Positions 6,499 to 12,317 of a DNA stretch of 12,335 nucleotides are shown here, piece after piece (positions within the stretch are counted from its first letter, which is position 1; every line of letters begins with the position of its first letter). The stretch spans positions 1 through 12,335 of the forward strand of contig CAYYEZ010000037.1 in assembly GCA_964471225.1 (NCBI GenBank), written 5' to 3'. Made by a program: the position numbers and the translations under genes. This DNA is from JAGVJT01 sp964471225 (GTDB lineage Bacteria; Pseudomonadota; Gammaproteobacteria; Legionellales; Legionellaceae). Below the pieces are notes generated by a model. It was not told where the DNA came from. It ran no database searches and worked only from the letters and a program-made list of their open reading frames with translations.

Positions 6499-7470
6499 AT
6501 GAAAAAAACAAAATGTATTATATTGTTGCTTAACTTCGTTATTATGACTCCGGGAATAGCTGATATCACTTATGAGGAAGTCATTATTGCCAATCCAGGG
6601 AATCAAGATGATCCATCCACAAAATACGGCAGGGTGGACTATATCTACAAAATAGGTAAATATCACGTTACTATCCAACAATATACTGCATTCCTCAACG
6701 CTATCGCCGCAACCGATAAATACTCCCTTTACAATACAAACATGACAAACATTCCTAATGTTGCAGGAATATTACGAACTGGCGAACCAGGAAATTATAC
6801 ATACAGCGTCATGGATAACGATGGAAGCAGTGCTAATCGACCTATTACATCAATTTCTTGGTTTAATGCAGCACGTTTTGCCAACTGGATGTCAAATGGA
6901 CAGCCCAATGGTGAACAAAATAATATGACCACAGAAAATGGTGCTTATGCATTAAATGGGGCTATAAGCGGAGCATCTATTCCCAAAAACTCAATCAACC
7001 CTAATACTAATGCTGCTCCTTTATTCTATATTCCAATGGAAAATGAGTGGTACAAAGCAGCCTACTATGATCCAACGCTTAATGAAGGAGCAGGGGGTTA
7101 CTATCGTTTCGCTACACGAAGCAATAGCATTCCGGGGAATACTGCTGGAGACGCTGAAAATCAAGCAAATTTTATTTCCGATGAGACAGGCTATCCTATT
7201 ACACATTCTTTTGCTTTTTCAACAACAGTAAATTATTTGACAGATGTAGGAGCATTTACAAACAGCGCAAGCTACTACAACACTTTTGACCAAACCGGAA
7301 ATGCATGGGAATGGATCACAAAAGATGACGGTCATTATCTAATGCTCCCACTTCGAGGTGGAGCCTATACATCCAGCCCGTTTGTTATGACCGCGTCTTA
7401 TAGTTTGTATACAATATTAGACACGCTAAGTCCAAATGTGGGAGTAAGGCTTGCTAGCCCTGCCTCATAA
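6499..7470 (+). CDS. Secreted FGE/SUMF1-fold protein, paralogue of the preceding gene
   Basis: This 323-residue protein has a strong ribosome-binding site (GAGGAG, 6484-6489) and a signal peptide (about 1-21). The single FGE-sulfatase domain fills the rest. It keeps the classical motifs: Lys-Tyr-His-Val-Thr, Ser-Trp-Phe-Asn-Ala-Ala-Arg-Phe-Ala-Asn-Trp, Gly-Asn-Ala-Trp-Glu-Trp (267-272), Arg-Gly-Gly (286-288) and a final Gly-Val-Arg-Leu-Ala-Ser. No cysteine pair matching the copper site of true FGE is present, so formylglycine generation is not supported. Close relatives of this type are secreted or surface proteins of unknown role. It lacks the N-terminal domain of its upstream partner, so the pair looks like a tandem duplication with one member gaining or losing that domain. 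Confidence 0.88.
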   Translation: MKKTKCIILLLNFVIMTPGIADITYEEVIIANPGNQDDPSTKYGRVDYIYKIGKYHVTIQQYTAFLNAIAATDKYSLYNTNMTNIPNVAGILRTGEPGNYTYSVMDNDGSSANRPITSISWFNAARFANWMSNGQPNGEQNNMTTENGAYALNGAISGASIPKNSINPNTNAAPLFYIPMENEWYKAAYYDPTLNEGAGGYYRFATRSNSIPGNTAGDAENQANFISDETGYPITHSFAFSTTVNYLTDVGAFTNSASYYNTFDQTGNAWEWITKDDGHYLMLPLRGGAYTSSPFVMTASYSLYTILDTLSPNVGVRLASPAS

Positions 7471-7519
7471 TAAGCAGGATGTTGGGGACTCGTGCTCATC
7501 CGAATTAACCAATGGTGGT

Positions 7520-7575
7520 CAAATAAAAAATAATTAAAAATCAAATAGATAGAGATCGGTTATTTAGAAGTCCTG
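7520..7575 (+). repeat. IS110 right-end sequence, copy 2 (solo)
   Basis: The 31-nt core ending GGTTATTTAGAAGTCCTG differs from copy 1 (5104-5148) at two positions, and the preceding CAAATAAAAAATAA is shared exactly. No transposase or left end accompanies it. The two copies bracket the two FGE-fold genes. Confidence 0.7.
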
Positions 7576-7682
7576 AATTGATAGACAGCCTCGAAAAGCT
7601 TGCAAGTAAGCTTAACTAATAACACATCGATTCGCATGAATTCCCAAGTCTATCTGGATCTATAAATTTCTTCAAATTGTGG

Positions 7683-8501
7683 TTAGCTTTTCTGCTCGAG
7701 TTCTCGCGCAATGAGTAATTGAGGATTTCTCCATTCGGTTCCTTCTTGAGTTACGTAACCATACTGTATCTCTTCACGAGTAGAGAAAGCACCTACCAAT
7801 TTCTCCCCATGAAAATGCAACATACAATCATCAGGCACAGCGTAACCCGCAGGGCTCTTTCCGGATTTGATTGCCATTTCAAAAGCCGATATCCAGTAAT
7901 GCTTGTTATCACCATCAAATTCGTAAGTCGCTTCAACTTGTGCATCTGCATGTGGACAAAAACTATTTGGAATCCAGTTATAGCCGGGCTTTAGAAGCTT
8001 ATATTCATCACCATTTTTACCATCATTTAAACTTATCGCTGACTCAAATAGAAATATCCCTCCAGCACTTAAACCCATGATGATTGGCAAGCAATCGATT
8101 TCTTTTAGTGTTTTCAAAATGTTTTCAAAGCCAGTCTCCTGCCAGGTCTTTAACATGAACTCCGTATCCCCGCCACCAAAAAAAAGAATATCTTGCTCAC
8201 AAATATGCTCCTCAATTGCATTAGGCGACCAGGAGGTTGTCAAAGACAATTTTGAAACGCTTACGCCAATGTTACATAAGCCAAATTTAAGGCATGTGAA
8301 CCCATTAAAAAAAATATCCTCTACCAATGAATCATGTGATGCGGTACCAATATAGCAAAATTTAATTTTCTCCCCTTGGCGCGCTGTGGGCCTTTCTTTT
8401 AATGCGAGCGTTAACGCATAATCAAGAAATTTATCTAATGTGTGAAAAAGTTGCGCATAATTATCACCGTTAAAACTTAGTGGAAGAAGATGAGCAGGCA
8501 T
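7683..8501 (-). CDS. Peptidase E-like (family S51) type 1 glutamine amidotransferase-fold protein
   Basis: This 272-residue cytoplasmic protein starts at ATG 8501, with AAGGA eight nt upstream. It contains the family's Phe-Phe-Gly-Gly-Gly-Asp-Thr segment (107-113) and the nucleophile-elbow motif Gly-Leu-Ser-Ala-Gly-Gly (143-148), with Ser145 as the expected catalytic serine. Pro-His (183-184) matches the position of the histidine in dipeptidase E-type enzymes. Known S51 members cleave Asp-X dipeptides or cyanophycin; which substrate applies here cannot be read from the sequence. An extra N-terminal segment (about 1-45) precedes the core. It is transcribed away from the DGR remnants and shares no operon with its neighbours. 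It looks intact. Confidence 0.85.
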   Translation of the reverse strand: MPAHLLPLSFNGDNYAQLFHTLDKFLDYALTLALKERPTARQGEKIKFCYIGTASHDSLVEDIFFNGFTCLKFGLCNIGVSVSKLSLTTSWSPNAIEEHICEQDILFFGGGDTEFMLKTWQETGFENILKTLKEIDCLPIIMGLSAGGIFLFESAISLNDGKNGDEYKLLKPGYNWIPNSFCPHADAQVEATYEFDGDNKHYWISAFEMAIKSGKSPAGYAVPDDCMLHFHGEKLVGAFSTREEIQYGYVTQEGTEWRNPQLLIARELEQKS

Positions 8502-8579
8502 AAGAATATTCCTTAAAAATCATTAGTCCGACAATAAAATATGGTCGTTTATCATACATATTTTTTACCCGACTTCTAG

Positions 8580-8697
8580 TTGTTTTCAGGCTGCGTAGTG
8601 GCCTATGATTTTTGAGTATAGCATGGCACTTTATACTGATTTACCCGTTTATCGCGACACGTATCAACTGATTTTAAACGTGTATGAATATACCAAG
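8580..8697 (+). repeat. 118-bp inverted repeat, left copy (avd 5' region)
   Basis: This equals the reverse complement of 9848-9965 over 118 nt with five mismatches and no gaps. It covers the hairpin that follows the DGR target gene and the first codons of avd. The mismatches in the hairpin arms (8592, 8594, 8599) largely leave G-U pairs. Confidence 0.9.
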
Positions 8698-8712
8698 TAC
8701 ACCCAGCCATAG
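8605..8712 (+). pseudogene. avd: avd 5' fragment (DGR accessory gene remnant)
   Basis: The frame from ATG 8605 (or ATG 8623, Met-Ala-Leu-Tyr-Thr-Asp-Leu-Pro) matches the truncated avd at 9731-9922 for about 30 codons. It then diverges after Tyr-Thr-Lys and stops at TAG 8710-8712. Avd is a four-helix-bundle partner of the DGR reverse transcriptase, about 110-130 residues when complete. Only its first helix remains here, with no target gene upstream and no reverse transcriptase downstream. It is a dead copy, inverted relative to the other one. Confidence 0.8.
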
Positions 8713-9162
8713 GCATGATACTCGAAGTATTCAATATTACTTAAAAACATTCAATATACGGTGAGCTATACCGGGATAGCATCCATACTATTTAAAGAGT
8801 TTTGGAGGGATTAACATCATTTGATCACGTCAAATGACTAGACCGATCTTACCTTGATTGAAAAGCACTGGTAAAAAAATTAGTTTGCTTATAACATGTG
8901 CTAATTATCAATGGCGTTAATGGATGTTTAATATGAGGTCAACCTTTTTTAAAATTTCCAGTGGGGGATATTAAGGCTGGATCAATCCAGCATGCACCGA
9001 ACGTTGAAGCATACGCTGTTGCAGTTCCAAACTCGGTGCTTCAATAATTGGACACTATCCAAGTTCCAAGATTTTTATGTCTCATCGATCGGGTCCACTT
9101 TAATGTTGAAGGGGCGTTCAATGAGTTGCTAATGAACTAAATAATTGCCGAGTACGAAAATT
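8713..9162. other. Gene-poor spacer with several inverted repeats
   Basis: No convincing gene is seen. There is a hairpin GCTGGA-TCAA-TCCAGC (8976-8990, flanked by T/C). Two overlapping pairings follow: GCACCGA (8994-9000) with TCGGTGC (9033-9039), and TTGAAGC (9004-9010) with GCTTCAA (9038-9044). These share bases and so are mutually exclusive. TTGGA/TCCAA (9048-9062) is a further small hairpin. The stretch could be degraded mobile DNA or the leader of the F-box-like gene. Confidence 0.45.
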
Positions 9163-9708
9163 ATGCCAAACAGAACATTTGATACATTGCCTGAACACGG
9201 GGAAATAGAAAAATTAATAGTGACATACCTATCACCAATAGATATCGTATCATTAAGTAAGACTTCTAGAAGAAATTTAAGGTACGCTTACCCTTTTTTT
9301 GCTACAACTCTAGGTGAAGTAAAAGAACGTATTTTTGAAGTGGATCCGCGACAAAGACTTGCTACAGTTAAAAATTGTTGCTACGAGGAAGGTTCAATAG
9401 CTTTTGTCATGTTAGCGGTATGTTTTTCTAACTTTACGGTATGGTTAATTGTTTTTGGTTCATGGTTGAAAGAACATGATATCAATCGATTTGCATCCGC
9501 AGCTATTTGCCTATCCGCTGCAACAGTTAGTTGTTGCGCTATTAATGCCCTGTTACTGCAGGTATTTGATACAGATATTGAGTTTAGGCATAGAGAGATA
9601 TACACTAGTGGTCTTACTAATTTAGGAATGTATCGCGGGCGCACTTTAACGGTGGTAAGAGACATAGAAGAAGGTCTGTTAGCCAATCAACATACGGCAG
9701 CGATATAA
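9163..9708 (+). CDS. F-box-like protein with two membrane helices (candidate effector)
   Basis: This 181-residue product starts at ATG 9163; a TTG six codons earlier is in frame but less likely, and the ribosome-binding site is weak. Residues about 7-45 fit the F-box pattern: Leu-Pro, Ile-x-x-Leu-Ile-x-x-Tyr-Leu-Ser, Asp-Ile-Val-Ser-Leu-Ser-Lys-Thr-Ser-Arg. F-box domains bind Skp1 in host SCF ubiquitin ligases, and Legionella is known to export several. Two hydrophobic helices follow (about 78-101 and 110-135), then a polar tail. The F-box could be membrane-anchored on a host organelle; that is inference. The gene lies between the two inverted avd fragments. Confidence 0.7.
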   Translation: MPNRTFDTLPEHGEIEKLIVTYLSPIDIVSLSKTSRRNLRYAYPFFATTLGEVKERIFEVDPRQRLATVKNCCYEEGSIAFVMLAVCFSNFTVWLIVFGSWLKEHDINRFASAAICLSAATVSCCAINALLLQVFDTDIEFRHREIYTSGLTNLGMYRGRTLTVVRDIEEGLLANQHTAAI

Positions 9709-9730
9709 ATTTCATCCCCAGGTAAAAAAT

Positions 9731-9922
9731 CTATAGATGCTCTTTTCGATGGGTCATTTTATTGGCACGGTAAATGCTCCGTACCAATCGCAGCGCATAG
9801 CGCTTCATGTCCTGACTTAGGGTGCACTTGTATTCCTCTGAAAACTCCTTGGTGTATTCAAACACGTTTAAAATCAGTTGATACGTGTCGCGATAAACGG
9901 GTAAATCAGTATAAAGTGCCAT
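9731..9922 (-). pseudogene. avd: Truncated avd, DGR accessory protein (four-helix bundle)
   Basis: Starting at Met-Ala-Leu-Tyr-Thr-Asp-Leu-Pro (ATG 9922; ATG 9940 is also in frame), 63 residues match the start of DGR Avd proteins. These include Val-Tyr-Arg-Asp-Thr-Tyr-Gln-Leu, Glu-Tyr-Lys-Cys-Thr-Leu-Ser-Gln-Asp-Met-Lys-Arg and Leu-Val-Arg-Ser-Ile-Tyr-Arg-Ala-Asn-Lys. Intact Avd is about 110-130 residues, so half of the bundle is missing and the protein probably cannot assemble. Avd normally binds the DGR reverse transcriptase and is needed for mutagenic copying. It sits 57 nt downstream of the target gene, as in known Legionella-type DGR cassettes (target, avd, template repeat, reverse transcriptase). 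The template and reverse transcriptase are absent here. Confidence 0.85.
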
Positions 9923-9965
9923 GCTATACTCAAAAATCATAGGCCGCTACCCGGCCTGAAAACAA
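9848..9965 (-). repeat. 118-bp inverted repeat, right copy (avd 5' region)
   Basis: This is the partner of 8580-8697: same length, five mismatches. The pair flanks a 1,150-bp interval that includes the F-box-like gene and the 3' part of the truncated avd. Recombination between the two copies would invert that interval. Confidence 0.9.
9941..9957 (-). other. Hairpin downstream of the DGR variable region
   Basis: AGGCCG (9941-9946) and CGGCCT (9952-9957) form a 6-bp GC-rich stem with a 5-nt loop, 22 nt past the target gene's stop codon. DGR target genes commonly carry a hairpin or cruciform just after the variable region that stimulates retrohoming. No T-run follows on the minus strand, so a terminator is less likely. 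Confidence 0.55.
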
Positions 9966-9979
9966 AAGGGATCAAGGAT

Positions 9980-11065
9980 TTAAGGGGTAAAAGCCTGCAC
10001 ACACCGCACATGGAAGGTGTTCTGCTTGCTGACGAAGTTCTGACCGCCGCCACTGAAATCCTGGAACCACGCGTTGTACCCAGATCTCTCGGTAGAGCTC
10101 CAGTAGGCGGCGCTGGCGAAACTACCGATGGCGGTTTTGTTAGTATAAAGACAATTTAATTGACCATCAGATCCCGTATTATTTCCAGCAGGTAAAAACC
10201 AACCTGAGGTATAGCCACCTGCAGCTGAATAAGTATTGCAAATGCCAGCGGCATAGGTGTTCACATCAATATTTCCAGGACATCCTCCAGGCGATCCTGG
10301 ACCACTGAGACAAGTTACAATTGTTGTTGTATTCAAAGCGCCATCGGTTGTACTTGTCGCATTTGTTGTTTGAGTATAGCCGCCCCATTGTATTCCACCA
10401 CTATTATCAATTGTGGATGCCACTAGGTTATTTAATCCCCCATTCATACACGCAATCACACCGCCGTCTGCAGGGTCGCCAATAGATGCTGTCGTTTTTA
10501 ACGTAAAACTTTGCGGCCCACTTGTGGATGTACATTGCCCTCCAGGTCCTACTGTACAGGTCACCGGCACACAAGCAAAACTTACGTTCGAAAAATTCGA
10601 CTGCGGCGTATTATTATTGGTACTTTTAAATGTCACAGCTATAGATTTGATATTTGCCATATCTGTATTGGAAATACCGAGTTTTACATGACCTACATTC
10701 CAGGCGGATGCCGCAACCATCCCAAAAGGCGTGCCTACACTAATGGGAAATGTTGTGCCATCAGGCGTCGTATAAAATCCAGTACCTGCCGTAGAGCCTG
10801 TACAATCGGGAGAAGTAAAATAAGCCAAAGTTATTTTTGATACACTGGTTGCATCTGTACCACCGCTCGCTAACTGTTGAAACGTTACCATTTTGGTTGA
10901 GGTCAGAACGCCTCTATCCCAGGGCTCACCTTTTTTGAGATTTTCCAATAGATCTGTTGTCACGAGGAGTTTTGTTTTGGCAAAACTCCTCATCGGTAAT
11001 AATGCAATCGATGTCGCTGCAATAAATATATCGACTCTTCGTCGTCGCTTCAGCATGAGGGGCAT
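9980..11065 (-). CDS. Secreted Lcl_C/DUF1566-domain protein, probable DGR variable protein
   Basis: This 361-residue product starts at ATG 11065, with a strong AAGGAG site (complement of 11072-11077). The N-terminus is strongly basic with four consecutive Arg, then a hydrophobic stretch to about residue 29; it is a signal peptide, possibly twin-arginine type. Residues about 30-190 form a Thr/Ser/Gly-rich region with paired cysteines. The C-terminal DUF1566/Lcl_C domain (about 193-359) has Gly-Trp-Phe-Leu-Pro-Ala-Gly, Ala-Tyr-Trp-Ser-Ser-Thr-Glu and Asn-Ala-Trp-Phe-Gln-Asp-Phe. Such C-type-lectin-like domains serve as ligand-binding displays. The last 50 codons are much richer in GC than the rest and look like a DGR variable region, which a truncated avd downstream supports. 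Confidence 0.88.
   Translation of the reverse strand: MPLMLKRRRRVDIFIAATSIALLPMRSFAKTKLLVTTDLLENLKKGEPWDRGVLTSTKMVTFQQLASGGTDATSVSKITLAYFTSPDCTGSTAGTGFYTTPDGTTFPISVGTPFGMVAASAWNVGHVKLGISNTDMANIKSIAVTFKSTNNNTPQSNFSNVSFACVPVTCTVGPGGQCTSTSGPQSFTLKTTASIGDPADGGVIACMNGGLNNLVASTIDNSGGIQWGGYTQTTNATSTTDGALNTTTIVTCLSGPGSPGGCPGNIDVNTYAAGICNTYSAAGGYTSGWFLPAGNNTGSDGQLNCLYTNKTAIGSFASAAYWSSTERSGYNAWFQDFSGGGQNFVSKQNTFHVRCVQAFTP
9983..10138 (-). other. Probable DGR variable region (VR)
   Basis: This covers codons about 310-361 of the Lcl_C protein. Likely variable residues (Tyr330, Asn331, Phe334, Asp336, Ser338, Gly339, Gly341, Asn343-Ser346, Asn349, Phe351, His352) all use NNC or NNT codons. That is what adenine mutagenesis of AAC/AAT codons in a template repeat yields. 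They alternate with invariant Ala-Trp, Gln, Lys-Gln and Val-Arg codons. The GC content jumps at about 10138, and the length (about 155 bp) fits known variable regions. The matching template repeat is not in the window, so the assignment rests on pattern and context. Confidence 0.7.
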
Positions 11066-11089
11066 CCCTGTCTCCTTCTTTCGGTTCTA

Positions 11090-11103
11090 CCCCAAATAAG
11101 GGG
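11090..11103. repeat. Small GC hairpin upstream of the Lcl_C gene
   Basis: CCCC (11090-11093) pairs with GGGG (11100-11103) around AAATAA. A second hairpin, GTTAGT (11117-11122) with ACTAAC (11129-11134), follows. They lie in the divergent region between the Lcl_C gene and the ISL3 remnant, and may belong to a promoter region or to the left end of the insertion sequence. Confidence 0.4.
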
Positions 11104-11166
11104 GCGCTTTGATCAAGTTAGTATATAGACTAACACTTTGATTTAGCGGATCAAAAAGAGATTAAA

Positions 11167-11418
11167 GTGCTTAAAAGTAATGTTATCCTAAATTTACCTG
11201 GATTTTCCATAGTAAAAGTAAGTGGAATAAAGCAAGTTTTGTTCGAATTAAAATATATTTGGGTGTCACGTTGTACTCATTGTAAAAGCAAGCGCGTAAG
11301 GTGTGTTATTAATATGACCGAAAAATGCAATTCTTTGGTTACCTGGTATATGATGCACAATATAAGTGCTAAGTATATATGTTTTGAACTGTTTCTGAGT
11401 CAAGGAATAATATGCTAA
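11167..11418 (+). pseudogene. ISL3-family transposase N-terminal remnant
   Basis: From GTG 11167 the first 45 residues resemble the start of ISL3-type transposases: Leu-Asn-Leu-Pro-Gly-Phe, then the zinc-ribbon half Arg-Cys-Thr-His-Cys-Lys-Ser-Lys-Arg-Val-Arg-Cys (about 35-46). After that the similarity ends and the frame continues for about 35 unrelated codons. The helix-turn-helix and catalytic domains, which make up most of a normal protein of about 400 residues, are missing. The frame stops at TAA 11416-11418, overlapping the ATG of the TALE-like gene by seven bases. The insertion sequence may have supplied the upstream region of that gene. Family assignment from a short match is moderate. 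Confidence 0.55.
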
Positions 11419-12317
11419 GAGATAAGCTAAAGATTGAACAACAATTGGCCAAATATGGACTTTCGCAAGCGTCTTTTGATATTGACTTAACCAGGTTGCG
11501 AAATGAAGGGTTTACAGACGACCAGGCTCATATGCTTATTATTCGAAAATCATCAAAAAACACAATCGAGTCTGTATTAATCAAGTACAAAACTTTGTTG
11601 GCACAGCCTTATGAACTTAATCGTCAACAAATAATCATCATCGCAAGCCACGATGGCGGCTCGAAAAACATCGAGGCCGTGCTGGCGGCCTTCCAGTCAT
11701 TGAAAGACTTAGGCTTTACGGCCGAACAGGTGGTTAAAATCGCAAGCCACGATGGCGGCTCGAAAAACATCGAGGCCGTGCTGACGGCCTTTCAGTCATT
11801 GAAAAACTTAGGCTTTACGGCCGAACAGGTGGTTAAAATCGCAAGCCACGATGGCGGCTCGAAAAACATCGAAGCCGTGCAGACAGCCTTCCGTGCATTG
11901 GAAGAGTTAGGCTTTACGGCCGAACAGGTAGTTAAAATCGCAAGCAACATTGGCGGCTCGAAAAACATCGAGGCCGTGCAGGCAGCCTTTGATGCATTGA
12001 AAGAGTTAGGCTTTACGGCCGAACAGGTAGTGAAAATCGCAGGTCAAGGTCGCGGCTCGAAAAACATCGAGGCCGTGCAGGCAGCCTTCCGTGCATTGAA
12101 AGAGTTAGGCTTTACGGCCGAACAGGTGGTGAAAATCGCAGGCAACATTGGCGGCTCGAAAAACATCGAGGCCGTACAGAAAGTCTATGATGTATTGAAA
12201 GCCATAGGCTTTAGGAACGAAGAGGTGGTTAAAATGGCAGGCAACATTAGGGGATCAAGAAAAATAGAAGCCATGGTAAAACAGGATGATCGCCTTGTAG
12301 AGAAAGACTACAGCTAG
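11412..12317 (+). CDS. TALE-like DNA-binding repeat protein
   Basis: This 301-residue product starts at ATG 11412, with AAGGA (11402-11406) correctly spaced. Residues 69-266 are six 33-residue repeats of TALE type, each with Glu-Gln-Val-Val-Lys-Ile-Ala or a variant, a two-residue specificity pair at positions 12-13, Gly-Gly at 14-15 and a second helix. Residues 34-66 are a degenerate first repeat (Arg-Lys at 12-13), and 267-301 a terminal partial repeat. The specificity pairs read HD, HD, HD, NI, QG, NI, NI. By the TALE code the protein should wrap DNA with preference near CCCATAA, QG being read as T from its Gly13. It lacks the long N-terminal region, nuclear signals and acidic activation domain of Xanthomonas TALEs, so it is closer in plan to Burkholderia Bat and marine TALE-likes. 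Target and role are unknown. Confidence 0.92.
   Translation: MLRDKLKIEQQLAKYGLSQASFDIDLTRLRNEGFTDDQAHMLIIRKSSKNTIESVLIKYKTLLAQPYELNRQQIIIIASHDGGSKNIEAVLAAFQSLKDLGFTAEQVVKIASHDGGSKNIEAVLTAFQSLKNLGFTAEQVVKIASHDGGSKNIEAVQTAFRALEELGFTAEQVVKIASNIGGSKNIEAVQAAFDALKELGFTAEQVVKIAGQGRGSKNIEAVQAAFRALKELGFTAEQVVKIAGNIGGSKNIEAVQKVYDVLKAIGFRNEEVVKMAGNIRGSRKIEAMVKQDDRLVEKDYS
11616..12209 (+). repeat. Six 99-bp tandem repeats encoding the TALE-like array
   Basis: The units begin at 11616, 11715, 11814, 11913, 12012 and 12111. Long stretches, including synonymous positions, are identical between units (for example GGCTTTACGGCCGAACAGGT). The array is clearly richer in GC than the flanking gene ends. It looks recently amplified or homogenised. 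A diverged seventh partial unit follows to 12314. Confidence 0.95.

Noticed and set aside
6499..7470. The second FGE-fold gene as a true formylglycine-generating enzyme
   Set aside because: The copper-binding cysteine pair is not seen and no sulfatase gene is nearby; only the fold is supported.
7261..7470. A second DGR variable region at the end of the second FGE-fold gene
   Set aside because: There is no GC shift, no clear NNY codon pattern and no adjacent hairpin or avd. The fold alone is not enough.
10413..10840. Plus-strand open frames opposite the Lcl_C gene
   Set aside because: They are antisense to a well-supported secreted protein and show no domain, start signal or plausible composition.
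11616..12209. Regular DNA repeats that could suggest a CRISPR array
   Set aside because: Units are contiguous 99-bp coding repeats in one open frame with no spacers, and they translate to TALE repeats.
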